Counted from the first letter of the stretch, positions 23,961 to 32,101 are shown. The stretch is DNA of 64,000 bases from an uncultured Sulfitobacter sp. (GCF_947502895.1 NZ_CANNBM010000001.1:868001-932000); one strand, 5' to 3'. Translations and numbers: made by a program. Notes: generated by a model from the letters alone, not told the origin.

Positions 23961-24917
23961 ATGAGCTTTCGCCTCCAACCCACTCCCCCAGCCCGCCCCA
24001 ACCGCTGCCAGCTGTTCGGCCCGGGCTCCAATACCAAGCTGTTTGCCAAAATGGCCGCCTCTGCCGCTGATGTCATCAATCTCGACCTCGAAGACAGCGT
24101 CGCCCCGACCGACAAAGACATCGCCCGCGCCAATGTGATCGAAGCAATCAACACCGTTGATTGGGGCAACAAAACCCTGTCCGTGCGCATCAACAGCCTC
24201 GACACGCCCTACTGGTACCGCGATGTTGTTGACCTGCTCGAGCAGGCATCCGAACGCCTCGATCAAATTATGATCCCGAAAGTCGGTTGCGCAGCAGATG
24301 TCTACGCCGTCGATGCGCTCGTCACGGCCGTAGAGGCCGCAAAAGGCCGTACAAAACGCATCGCACTCGAAGTGATCATCGAATCCGCTGCTGGTATCGC
24401 CCATGTAGAAGAAATCGCCGCGTCCTCCCCCCGCTTGGAGGCAATGAGCCTCGGTGCAGCCGATTTTGCAGCCTCCATGGGGATGCAAACCACCGGCATC
24501 GGCGGCACGCAAGAAAATTACTATATGCTGCATGAAGGCAATAAATACTGGTCCGACCCATGGCATTGGGCACAAACCGCAATCGTTGCCGCATGCCGCA
24601 CCCATGGCATTTTGCCTGTGGACGGACCGTTCGGTGATTTCTCGGACGAAGAAGGCTGCCGCGCGCAGGCGCGCCGTTCTGCAACCCTCGGCATGGTCGG
24701 GAAATGGGCGATCCACCCCAAACAAATCGCAATCAGCAACGAGGTTTTCACCCCGTCGGACGAAGCAGTGGCAGAAGCCCGCGAAATCCTCGCAGCTATG
24801 GAAACTGCAAAGGCAAACGGCGAAGGTGCTACCGTCTACAAGGGCCGTCTTGTGGATATCGCGTCCATCAAACAGGCCGAAGTCATCGTGCGCCAATCGG
24901 AAATGATCAACGGCTAA
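23961..24917 (+). CDS. mcl1: L-malyl-CoA / beta-methylmalyl-CoA lyase
   Basis: A 318-aa HpcH/HpaI-CitE family enzyme, starting MSFRLQPTPPARPNRCQLFG as in Rhodobacter Mcl1, to which nearly the whole sequence reads as very similar from memory. AADVINLDLEDSVAP contains the metal Asp/Glu, MIPKVGCAADVYA and IESAAGIAHVEEIAASSPRL are conserved core strands, and GMVGKWAIHPKQIAISNEVF the C-terminal active-site region. It cleaves malyl-CoA to acetyl-CoA and glyoxylate and methylmalyl-CoA to propionyl-CoA and glyoxylate (ethylmalonyl-CoA pathway). AAGGA precedes the ATG; a terminator follows. Confidence 0.94.
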   Translation: MSFRLQPTPPARPNRCQLFGPGSNTKLFAKMAASAADVINLDLEDSVAPTDKDIARANVIEAINTVDWGNKTLSVRINSLDTPYWYRDVVDLLEQASERLDQIMIPKVGCAADVYAVDALVTAVEAAKGRTKRIALEVIIESAAGIAHVEEIAASSPRLEAMSLGAADFAASMGMQTTGIGGTQENYYMLHEGNKYWSDPWHWAQTAIVAACRTHGILPVDGPFGDFSDEEGCRAQARRSATLGMVGKWAIHPKQIAISNEVFTPSDEAVAEAREILAAMETAKANGEGATVYKGRLVDIASIKQAEVIVRQSEMING

Positions 24918-24943
24918 ACGCGTTCTGACCTAGAAACTACAAT

Positions 24944-24968
24944 CGGCCCGCACTCTGCGGGCCGTTTT
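24944..24968. terminator. Terminator after mcl1
   Basis: CGGCCCGC pairs with GCGGGCCG around ACTCT, followed by TTTT. It also lies just past the stop of the minus-strand small gene at 24973, so it may serve both. Confidence 0.85.
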
Positions 24969-24972
24969 GCGT

Positions 24973-25101
24973 TTAGGTCAATATGATTGGACTTTTGGTC
25001 TGCAACGCCCCGCTGCGCGAAAAATCATGTTTGGTCATATACAGCGAGATACCCAATATCATCCCCAACAGACCAATCAGCAAATAGTTAACCAAAGACA
25101 T
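24973..25101 (-). CDS. Putative 42-aa membrane protein
   Basis: A short minus-strand frame from ATG 25101 to TAA 24973. It encodes one hydrophobic helix at the N-terminus (LVNYLLIGLLGMILGISLYM) followed by a charged tail, KHDFSRSGALQ. GGTGG lies about 9 bases upstream, and the terminator at 24944-24968 is just beyond. The helix and clean boundaries argue for a real small protein; there is no family match I can name. Confidence 0.5.
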   Translation of the reverse strand: MSLVNYLLIGLLGMILGISLYMTKHDFSRSGALQTKSPIILT

Positions 25102-25193
25102 AAATTGCCACCATTCAAACACATTCTGGCCACAATCTGCGCGGCACACGCAGGACGTGCAAGCATCGGTGTGAAAACAGACTGTTTCCAGAA

Positions 25194-25646
25194 TCAGGCA
25201 CGTTCGTCTTTCGGCGACCCCATCACAACATAAGACGTGATCGTAGCAACCTGTGGCAATGCCCCCAGATGATCGGTGTGGAAACGTTTATAGTCAGTCA
25301 GATCAGCACATTCGATCCGTAACAGATATTCAATCGTTCCGGTGATGTTATGACACTCACGGACTTCGGGCGCCCGCGCCACCGCCCGCTCGAACGCCTC
25401 CTGGCTGGCCTTGGTATGGTTGCTTAGTCCCACACCGATGTAGGCAACAAACCCTGCCCCCATGGCGGCACGGTCCAACACCGCGCGATAGCCCTTGATC
25501 ACGCCACGCCGCTCCAGCTCCTGCACACGGCGCAAGCAGGCCGAGGGCGACAGGCCGACACGCTCGGCCAGTTCCAAATTGCTGATCCGCCCATCACGCT
25601 CCAAGACACGCAATATATGTTCGGATTTGTCGTCCATATCAGCCAT
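25194..25646 (-). CDS. Lrp/AsnC family regulator (paired with LysE exporter)
   Basis: A 150-aa regulator: HTH (RISNLELAERVGLSPSACLR, RVQELERRGVIKGYRAVL) and RAM domain (VGLSNHTKASQEAFERAVAR; IECADLTDYKRFHTDHLGAL). It diverges from the LysE-family gene at 25719 with 72 bases between starts, the usual layout in which an Lrp protein switches on an amino-acid exporter when its substrate accumulates. It is a different gene from the Lrp at 2877; the two proteins are only family-level similar. Confidence 0.9.
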   Translation of the reverse strand: MADMDDKSEHILRVLERDGRISNLELAERVGLSPSACLRRVQELERRGVIKGYRAVLDRAAMGAGFVAYIGVGLSNHTKASQEAFERAVARAPEVRECHNITGTIEYLLRIECADLTDYKRFHTDHLGALPQVATITSYVVMGSPKDERA

Positions 25647-25718
25647 TTGTTGTCATCTTTCCAAAAATTTAGCCACTTTTGCAATTTCATGCACGAGGTT
25701 TCAATCAATCATTGCGCC

Positions 25719-26312
25719 ATGAATATTGAAACACTTACCGCACTGGCGGTCTTTGCCTTCGTCAGCTCCGCCACACCGGGGCCGAACAACCTGATGCTTA
25801 TGGCCTCGGGGGCCAACTTCGGCTTTCGCCGCTCCATCCCGCATATGTTGGGCATCTCCATCGGCTTCATGATTATGATGTTCGCCGTAGGCGCCGGGTT
25901 GGTGCAGATATTTGACCGCTTTCCGATAATCTATGACGTGCTGAAAATTGCCAGCGTGATCTATATGCTCTGGCTCGCATGGAAAATCGCGAACGCCGCT
26001 GCCATCACCAAAACCGCACAGGCAGGCGCACCCATGACCTTTCTTCAGGCCGCCGCCTTCCAATGGGTCAACCCAAAAGCATGGGCCATGGCCCTCACCG
26101 CCATCACCGTCTACGTGGGCGATGCCGCGATGGTCTGGCTGGCCGTGGCAGCATTCATGTTCGCCTTCGTCAACCTGCCCTCGGTCTCCATCTGGACGAT
26201 TGCAGGACAGCAAATGCAGCGGTTCCTTACCAACCCGCGCCGCCTGCGTGCCTATAACTGGACCATGGCCGCCCTGCTGATTGCCTCGCTCTACCCGGTT
26301 CTGGGTCTCTAA
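25719..26312 (+). CDS. LysE family amino-acid exporter
   Basis: A 197-aa membrane protein starting MNIETLTALAVFAFVSSATP, with the family motif SSATPGPNNLMLMASGANFG and the central FQWVNPKAWAMALTAITVYV. About six membrane segments. The frame is open upstream to 25617, but those codons overlap the divergent promoter and lack the family pattern. No strong ribosome site is visible before 25719. Likely controlled by the adjacent Lrp regulator. Confidence 0.88.
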   Translation: MNIETLTALAVFAFVSSATPGPNNLMLMASGANFGFRRSIPHMLGISIGFMIMMFAVGAGLVQIFDRFPIIYDVLKIASVIYMLWLAWKIANAAAITKTAQAGAPMTFLQAAAFQWVNPKAWAMALTAITVYVGDAAMVWLAVAAFMFAFVNLPSVSIWTIAGQQMQRFLTNPRRLRAYNWTMAALLIASLYPVLGL

Positions 26313-26374
26313 CCGCCGTTGCATCGCCCCTGAATCATAGCCATATAAGGCATTGTACCAGTACGGAGCGCGTC

Positions 26375-27337
26375 ATGACCCAATATATGGATTTCGAAAA
26401 ACCTCTCGCCGAGATTGAGGGAAAGGCCGAAGAGCTGCGTGCGATGGCACGGCGCGACCCTGACACCGACGTCAGCCAAGAGGCCTCTGCCCTCGATGCC
26501 AAAGCAGTCAAAATGCTGGATGATCTATATAAAAACCTAACCCCTTGGCGCAAATGTCAGGTGGCCCGCCATCCCGACCGCCCCCATTGCCGCGACTACA
26601 TCGAGGCGCTGTTCACCGAATATACCCCCCTCGCGGGCGACCGTAATTTCGCGGACGATCACGCCGTCATGGGCGGACTTGCACGGTTCAACGACACGCC
26701 TGTCATGGTAATCGGCCATGAAAAAGGCAACGATACCAAATCGCGGATCGAGCGTAATTTCGGCATGGCCCGCCCCGAAGGCTACCGCAAGGCTGTGCGC
26801 CTGATGGAGATGGCCCACCGTTTCGGCTTGCCGGTCATCACACTGGTCGACACGCCAGGCGCCTACCCCGGCAAAGGCGCCGAAGAACGCGGCCAGTCCG
26901 AGGCAATCGCCCGCGCTACACAAAAATGCCTGGAAATCGGCGTGCCGCTTGTCAGCGTCATCATTGGCGAGGGCGGCTCTGGCGGCGCAGTGGCTTTTGC
27001 CACCGCCAACCGCGTGGCGATGCTGGAACACTCTGTCTATTCCGTCATCTCGCCCGAAGGCTGTGCGTCGATCCTTTGGAAAGACGCCGAGAAAATGCGC
27101 GAAGCTGCCGAGGCGCTGCGCCTGACAGCCCAAGACCTAAAACAACTGGGCGTGAACGACCGCATCATACCCGAGCCAAAAGGCGGCGCGCACCGCAACC
27201 CCCAAGCAGCGATTGGTGCCGTGGCCGAGGCCATCTCAGAAATGCTGACTTCGCTCGAAGGCAAGACCCCCCGAGAGCTGATCAAACACCGCCGCGAGAA
27301 ATACCTCGACATGGGCGACAGAGGGCTGGCAGCCTGA
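26375..27337 (+). CDS. accA: Acetyl-CoA carboxylase carboxyltransferase subunit alpha
   Basis: A 320-aa subunit of the carboxyltransferase that moves the carboxyl group from biotin to acetyl-CoA, giving malonyl-CoA. It begins MTQYMDFEKPLAEIEGKAEE; key blocks are VMVIGHEKGNDTKSRIERNF, GMARPEGYRKAVRLMEMAHR, FGLPVITLVDTPGAYPGKGA and EGGSGGAVAFATANRVAMLE, then HSVYSVISPEGCASILWKDA. Full length. accD is not in the window. The next gene starts at or next to its stop codon. Confidence 0.97.
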   Translation: MTQYMDFEKPLAEIEGKAEELRAMARRDPDTDVSQEASALDAKAVKMLDDLYKNLTPWRKCQVARHPDRPHCRDYIEALFTEYTPLAGDRNFADDHAVMGGLARFNDTPVMVIGHEKGNDTKSRIERNFGMARPEGYRKAVRLMEMAHRFGLPVITLVDTPGAYPGKGAEERGQSEAIARATQKCLEIGVPLVSVIIGEGGSGGAVAFATANRVAMLEHSVYSVISPEGCASILWKDAEKMREAAEALRLTAQDLKQLGVNDRIIPEPKGGAHRNPQAAIGAVAEAISEMLTSLEGKTPRELIKHRREKYLDMGDRGLAA

Positions 27338-27384
27338 TCACTCTCTACCCTATCGCACAAAACCTGCCGGGCGCGCTGACAATC

Positions 27385-27816
27385 ATGACGCGGCCGCAAG
27401 TCCTGCCCGATGATATCGCTTTGCTTCCGGCAAGCGGCATAGACATAGTTGTATCAATGCTCGAACCCGCCGAGGCGGCCGAAATTGGCCTCGCCAAACA
27501 GGCCAACGCCTGCGCTTCCCTCGGCCTCACCTATCTCACCCATCCCATCCGCGACATGCATCTGCCCGACCCTGCGCCATTCGCTGCATTTGCGAACAAC
27601 ATCGCAGAGCGCCTTAGAGGCGGCGCTCATATTGCGGTTCATTGCTATGCCAGCATTGGTCGCTCGGGCCTGCTTGCCTGCACAGTGCTGGGTCACTTCG
27701 GCTACAGCAGCCATACCGCCCTCGCCCACGTCAGCAAGATGCGCGGCCAACCCGTCCCGGACACAACAGCCCAGACAGATTTCCTACATCAGACCATGGT
27801 CACACCCTCGGCCTGA
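27385..27816 (+). CDS. Tyrosine / dual-specificity phosphatase-like protein
   Basis: The signature HCYASIGRSG is the CX5R active site of protein tyrosine phosphatases; the general acid may be the Asp in HPIRDMHLPDP. From ATG 27385 the protein is 143 aa. The frame, however, is open back into accA and encodes LITLYPIAQNLPGALTIM, which reads like the first beta-strand of the family, so the true start may be the CTG at 27334 that overlaps the accA TGA and has GAGGG 8 bases upstream. Coupling to accA is likely either way. Substrate unknown. Confidence 0.7.
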   Translation: MTRPQVLPDDIALLPASGIDIVVSMLEPAEAAEIGLAKQANACASLGLTYLTHPIRDMHLPDPAPFAAFANNIAERLRGGAHIAVHCYASIGRSGLLACTVLGHFGYSSHTALAHVSKMRGQPVPDTTAQTDFLHQTMVTPSA

Positions 27817-27826
27817 CGCACACCGC

Positions 27827-27858
27827 GCTTCTTTATTTTTCCAATAAACTCAATCCCG
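27827..27858 (-). repeat. 32-bp intergenic repeat, copy 3
   Basis: Same blocks as copies at 7503 and 22659; the middle two bases are AA. It lies 36 bp past the stop of the GntR gene, between convergent genes. Confidence 0.85.
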
Positions 27859-27893
27859 CCCCAACTACGGACGCCACCAGCTGCAAATCCCGC

Positions 27894-28544
27894 TCAGCTG
27901 GCCAACATACGCAGCCCCTGCGTTACGTCCGAACGGACTGCCAACCGCAATCCCGGCTCGTCCCCCGCCCGCAATGCCGCAATAATCAGGCGGTGGAATT
28001 GCGGCGGCTCGGTACGGCGCAATCGACCATAAAGCGCCCGCATTGTCGGCCCCATCTGCAACCAGACAGTCTCGGCCATGGCCAACATCGCTGGCGCTTG
28101 GGCGCGCAAATAGAGGGTTCGGTGAAACTCCAGATTCGTCTGGATATAGGTCACGGCATCGCGATGCGCGACAGCCTCGGCCACTTTGGCATTGATGTTC
28201 TGCAACCGCTCGATCAGCGCCAGATGCGCGCGTGGCAAAGCGCGGCTGGCCAGCTCCACCTCGATCAAGGCCCGCAGGGCCGCCAACTCCTCGATCCGCT
28301 CATTGCTCAGCGCGGGTGTCGCGATCCGTCCCGAGTTTGACATGCTCAGCGCGCCTTCGGCAGCCAAGCGGCGCACGGCCTCCCGCGCGGGCGTCATGGA
28401 CACACCGTACTCCTTGCCAATCCCGCGCAGCGTCAACGCCTGACCCGGCGCGATGTCACCGTGCATAATTCGGGTCCGTAACCGGCGGTAAACACGGTCA
28501 TGGGCCAATGGGGCGGGGTCAACGGGACGGGGATTTAAATTCAT
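27894..28544 (-). CDS. GntR family (FadR/FCD-type) regulator
   Basis: A 216-aa regulator: N-terminal winged HTH (HDRVYRRLRTRIMHGDIAPG, GKEYGVSMTPAREAVRRLAA) and an all-helical FCD domain (RIEELAALRALIEVELASRA; NLEFHRTLYLRAQAPAMLAM, with the metal His). FCD proteins usually sense small organic acids. A perfect 14-bp palindrome 6 bases before the ATG is a good autoregulatory site. No clear target operon adjoins. Confidence 0.88.
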   Translation of the reverse strand: MNLNPRPVDPAPLAHDRVYRRLRTRIMHGDIAPGQALTLRGIGKEYGVSMTPAREAVRRLAAEGALSMSNSGRIATPALSNERIEELAALRALIEVELASRALPRAHLALIERLQNINAKVAEAVAHRDAVTYIQTNLEFHRTLYLRAQAPAMLAMAETVWLQMGPTMRALYGRLRRTEPPQFHRLIIAALRAGDEPGLRLAVRSDVTQGLRMLAS

Positions 28545-28549
28545 AGTCT

Positions 28550-28563
28550 TTTGTGATCACAAA
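28550..28563. promoter_or_regulatory. Palindromic operator at the GntR gene start
   Basis: TTTGTGATCACAAA is a perfect inverted repeat between the GntR gene and the divergent gene at 28673. It sits where the GntR ribosome site would be, so binding would block both transcription and initiation. Confidence 0.6.
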
Positions 28564-28672
28564 CAGTTTGATGGTCAAGCTTCGGATCCCGTCGCATTCA
28601 ATATGTAACCTTGACGTAACTTTTCCCGACGGATATGTCACCTAAGGGTTACTAAACCCGGAAGGACAGCCA

Positions 28673-29068
28673 ATGATCACACCTGACACAATAGCCACAG
28701 TGCGCATGATCGCCTTTGCACTCGCTGGGCTGATGTGCGGCGGCTACGCTCTGGCCGCACTCTGGGGTATCCCCTCCCAGAACCTGCCGCATTTTCTCCC
28801 CCTCGGCGCGGGGATCATCGCAGCCATTGCATTTGCTCTCGCTGCCCTGATTGTAGGCCCGCAAAACACAAACGCCGCGTTGGACGAAAGCTACCACACC
28901 GACCGTCGCACTGCCGCCAGTACCGGCTTCTGGGCTGCGATCGTAATCGGCACCACCCTCTGGCTCACCAGTACAGGCGGCACACTCCAACTCGCCATTA
29001 CCCTCACGGGCGCATCTGCTGTATTTCTTCTCACCCACGCATTGCTGGATTTCCGAGGCAGCAGATGA
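28673..29068 (+). CDS. Four-TM membrane protein, operon with HTH regulator
   Basis: A 131-aa hydrophobic protein with four likely membrane helices (IAFALAGLMCGGYALAALWG; GAGIIAAIAFALAALIVG; FWAAIVIGTTLWLT; LAITLTGASAVFLLTHALL). The layout, with a short HTH protein overlapping its stop (ATGA), matches two-gene cassettes in which the HTH protein controls the membrane protein. No specific function is assigned. GGAAGGACAG precedes the ATG. Confidence 0.7.
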   Translation: MITPDTIATVRMIAFALAGLMCGGYALAALWGIPSQNLPHFLPLGAGIIAAIAFALAALIVGPQNTNAALDESYHTDRRTAASTGFWAAIVIGTTLWLTSTGGTLQLAITLTGASAVFLLTHALLDFRGSR

Positions 29069-29274
29069 ACCTGATCGTCCATCTTGCCCGCTATAGAAAA
29101 GCTGCCGGCATGACCCAAGCGGAGCTGGCCACAGCCGCAGGTGTATCGCGCAAGACAATCAACACCGTAGAAAACAGCGTGTTTACCCCCTCCACCACCC
29201 TCGCGCTAACGCTGGCCCGCGTGCTGAACGTCAGCGTGCATGATCTCTTTGAACTCCCTCCCGAAAGGAACTGA
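29065..29274 (+). CDS. Small Xre-type HTH regulator
   Basis: A 69-aa protein that is almost entirely one HTH: LIVHLARYRKAAGMTQAELA, TAAGVSRKTINTVENSVFTP, STTLALTLARVLNVSVHDLF. This is the short YozG-like group of Cro/C1 HTH proteins. Translation is coupled to the membrane gene upstream (four-base overlap), and it ends one base before the SMR gene. Confidence 0.88.
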   Translation: MNLIVHLARYRKAAGMTQAELATAAGVSRKTINTVENSVFTPSTTLALTLARVLNVSVHDLFELPPERN

Positions 29275-29275
29275 C

Positions 29276-29590
29276 ATGAACGCATGGATTCTCTTGTTTG
29301 TCGCTGGCCTCTTCGAGGTCGTCTGGGCCTCCGCCATGAAGGCCTCCAACGGCTTTACCGTGACCGGCCCCAGCATTCTCACAGGTGTGGCTGCCTTCAT
29401 CAGCTTCTGGTTACTCGCCATGGCGATGAAGGACTTGCCGTTGGGCACCGCCTATGTGGTCTGGGTAGGCATTGGCGCGATCGGTGCAGCCCTCGTCGGT
29501 ATTGTCTTGTTCGGCGAAGAAGCAACCACCATGCGCCTCGCAGGCATCGCACTGGTCGCGGCCGGGATCGCCACTCTGAAGTTCGCTTAA
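29276..29590 (+). CDS. SMR family transporter, SugE/Gdx-type
   Basis: A 104-aa protein with four membrane helices. WILLFVAGLFEVVWASAMKA holds the essential Glu of the first helix; SNGFT and KDLPLGTAYVVWVGIGAIGA are typical of the SugE/Gdx branch, which exports guanidinium, rather than the EmrE branch. No guanidine riboswitch is visible upstream; the gene instead follows an HTH gene by one base, so it is probably part of that operon. It overlaps the convergent peptidase gene by four bases. Confidence 0.88.
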   Translation: MNAWILLFVAGLFEVVWASAMKASNGFTVTGPSILTGVAAFISFWLLAMAMKDLPLGTAYVVWVGIGAIGAALVGIVLFGEEATTMRLAGIALVAAGIATLKFA

Positions 29591-30273
29591 AACTTGTAAC
29601 GGTGCAGCGTACTGCCGTGACTGCGCAGCCATCTGCGTGGTGCAGCGTAATCGCCATAGATGCGCGTCACCTCGGCCCAGAACGAGGGCGAATGATTCAT
29701 CTGCGCCAGATGCGCCACCTCATGGGCCGCGACATAATCCAACACCTCGGGCGGGGCCATAATCAGGCGCCATGAGTACATCAACCCACCGTCCGAGGTG
29801 CATGACCCCCAGCGCGAGCGCGTATCGCGCAGCGACAATCGGGTATAACTGCGCCCCAATCGCGCGGCATAGTCGTCACTGGCTCCCGCCAATCGGTCGC
29901 GCGCGATTTCTTTCAAATGCGCCGCCAGCCGTGCGCCCATGCGCGCGGACGGGCCAGGCACGAATATTCCTTCGGGCGTGATCTGCACCCGCCGCCCCGT
30001 GCCAGCTTGCACGCGGTACATCTTGCCGCCCAGCGGCAGCTCTGCTCCTTCGCCCACCACAACATCCTCGCCGCGCGCGGACAAATGCTTGCGAATCCAC
30101 CCTTCCTTGCTGCGGGCAAATTCCAACGCCTCATGCTCGGCCAGACGTTTCGGCATGGTTAAAGTAACACGCCCGTCCAATTGGCTTATGCGCAACGATA
30201 TCCGCTTGGCCTGCGCAGAACGGCGCAAGATCAGGGGAATCGGCGGCTCTCCGGGGAGATGCGGGTCAGACAT
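29587..30273 (-). CDS. YgjP-type zinc metallopeptidase (DUF45)
   Basis: A 228-aa protein with AAHEVAHLAQMNHSPSFWAE, the HExxH zinc site plus downstream His of the DUF45/WLM group, and the family motif SRWGSCTSDGGLMYSWRLIM. N-terminal strands include RRSAQAKRISLRISQLDGRV. No signal peptide, so cytoplasmic. Start placed at ATG 30273 (MSDPHLPGEP); the upstream frame to 30384 has no family character. Substrate unknown. Confidence 0.85.
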   Translation of the reverse strand: MSDPHLPGEPPIPLILRRSAQAKRISLRISQLDGRVTLTMPKRLAEHEALEFARSKEGWIRKHLSARGEDVVVGEGAELPLGGKMYRVQAGTGRRVQITPEGIFVPGPSARMGARLAAHLKEIARDRLAGASDDYAARLGRSYTRLSLRDTRSRWGSCTSDGGLMYSWRLIMAPPEVLDYVAAHEVAHLAQMNHSPSFWAEVTRIYGDYAAPRRWLRSHGSTLHRYKF

Positions 30274-30401
30274 GCAGGGCTCGCGGCGTTGGGACAGATA
30301 GGCATTGGGCTGGACAGCACCCGTTGCATATGGCATTTGCGCTGAATCACTAAAGACAACACCATCCAGACACAACAGCAGCACTCAAAAAGGGGAAGCA
30401 C

Positions 30402-30731
30402 ATGCCCAACGAAGAATGGGGAACCAAGCGCCTCTGCCCCACCACGGGCAAGCGTTTCTACGACTTGAACAAAGACCCGATCATCAGCCCCTACACGGGC
30501 GAAGTGGTAGAAGTAGACCAGTCCAAATCACGCATGATCGCCGCAGATGCGGCCGATGCGGCCACGACCAAAGCAAAAGCAGCCGAGGTCAAGGACGACG
30601 AAGATCTGGTAGATGACGACGATGTAGATGTAGATCTGGACGACGATCTGCTGGACGATGACGAAGACGATGATGATACGGTTCCGCTCGAAGAAATCGC
30701 GGATGTCGCATCACCCGAAGACGACAGCTGA
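30402..30731 (+). CDS. FYDLN-acid family protein (TIGR02300)
   Basis: A 109-aa protein: PNEEWGTKRLCPTTGKRFYD, LNKDPIISPYTGEVVEV, then an Ala-rich stretch and a very acidic tail of nearly continuous Asp/Glu (residues about 65-95). The N-terminal KRLCPTTGKRFYDLNKDP block defines the alphaproteobacterial TIGR02300 family, of unknown role. GGGGAAG precedes the ATG. Confidence 0.92.
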   Translation: MPNEEWGTKRLCPTTGKRFYDLNKDPIISPYTGEVVEVDQSKSRMIAADAADAATTKAKAAEVKDDEDLVDDDDVDVDLDDDLLDDDEDDDDTVPLEEIADVASPEDDS

Positions 30732-30795
30732 TATCAGTCGGCGGGGCATTGCGTTTTTCGCTTGATCCCGCCGCTTCTTATGCCTAGTAGACAGC

Positions 30796-30879
30796 GCATC
30801 GGCCCTAACGGGGCGATGCACACAGCCCCAAGGGGCTGCACGACCCGTCCCCCAAGGGACACCAATCCACGCTTGCGTG
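30796..30879. other. Array of four short hairpins upstream of tRNA-Ala
   Basis: Four adjacent inverted repeats: 30796-30819 (GCATCGgCCC / GGGgCGATGC, loop TAAC), 30823-30838 (CAGCCCC / GGGGCTG, loop AA), 30847-30860 (GTCCC / GGGAC, loop CCAA) and 30868-30879 (CACGC / GCGTG, loop TT). They fill the space between the FYDLN-acid gene and the tRNA. Two share the core CCCCAAGGG. Confidence 0.65.
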
Positions 30880-30883
30880 ATTT

Positions 30884-30959
30884 GGGGCATTAGCTCAGCT
30901 GGGAGAGCGCCTGCATGGCATGCAGGAGGTCAGCGGTTCGATCCCGCTATGCTCCACCA
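30884..30959 (+). tRNA. tRNA-Ala (anticodon GGC)
   Basis: A 76-nt cloverleaf: acceptor GGGGCAT pairs with ATGCTCC (one G-U), D-arm AGCTCAGCTGGGAGAGC, anticodon stem CCTGC/GCAGG with loop ATGGCAT giving anticodon GGC, T-arm AGCGGTTCGATCCCGCT, and genomically encoded CCA. It marks the left edge of the AT-richer accessory region. Confidence 0.97.
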
Positions 30960-31954
30960 AACCATTCCCAGAGCCGCAGCACGACATCAGCCAGCCGCTC
31001 TTGCCTGCGCTTACAGACTTCAGATCTATTCAACGGGAAACACGTCATTCGTACGAATGCAGGTGGACCGTGTCATCAGCAATTCAAGATTCTCTACAAT
31101 TTCAAAGCCACACAAAATGCGTTTCTCATACATTTGGGAGTTTGATCAGGAGTGGTGAAACCAGCACCATCTCATCTTGAGCTTTAGGCCAAGCTGCTGA
31201 GAAATGATTGCCGATGCCCGCAAAATAGATACGCCCCGTTTCAGGGCATTCCTCATTTTCATTGGAGAACGCTGCTTTCTTGGCTCCCTGATGCGGTTAC
31301 CCCTATACCCGCGTTAAAGCCTACTGAAAACCTGAGTTGCCCCTCTACACAAGAATTCGTGACAAAATGAGACTGACGAAAATAGCTTCACACCTCTCGA
31401 AATGATAACACGAAAATTCAAATTAATTCACCTTCAAGGCCATGACCAATTAAAAGTGATAGGTATGATCTAAGCTTCGATTTGAACGGTCATGAATGGC
31501 GACAAGGCCTTGTACAGCTCTGCGAGCCTACGTGGTTGCAGCTGAACCCTTAAATCCAAATTTTACAGCAGCACCAACATATCTGAAATCTGCCTTGTCT
31601 GAATAGAACCGGCCTAGAACAGCAAAGACTTGTCCCCCCCCCACTCGTCCCATCTTCTTTATAAAGGTAATGTACGCGGATCACCTGCTCGGTCCAAACG
31701 GTGGCATCTTGATTGCTAAGTAGAAAAGCTCTTCATAAAATTCGTATACCAAAGTCTGAACTCGTATTCATCAGAGAACAGTACTTAATAGATCAGTGCT
31801 TCAAGTGTTTTGAATACCGAATGCTATGGCATCTCTAAAATATGGAAAGGCCAAACTATTGATATTGCCCCTAATACGATTTGGTTCTTGACTTTTATGT
31901 GCACCAACTTTCTCTTACTCAAGACCCCAGTACCGGCTTTTAAGGGCAATAGAT
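30960..31954. other. About 1 kb AT-rich stretch without a recognisable gene
   Basis: Directly after the tRNA there is sequence of clearly lower GC, with no frame on either strand that looks like a protein and no integrase. It may hold promoter sequence for the KAP locus or remnants of a mobile element. I found no second copy of the tRNA 3' end further along. Confidence 0.5.
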
Positions 31955-32101
31955 TTGTTTTTTGTTTTTACCGAAACGGCTTTTAACATTCTGACTTCCT
32001 TTTCCGAAGCAGGTTCCGAAGGCATATTCACGCACCATGTAGACTTTGCCCGCTGCGTTGTAGCCCAAGCTGGTCAAGGAAAAGCTGCCTGGGGAACATG
32101 C

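Noticed and set aside
23952..24896. Long minus-strand frame of 314 codons opposite mcl1
   Set aside because: Antisense shadow of a strongly conserved gene; no domain pattern.
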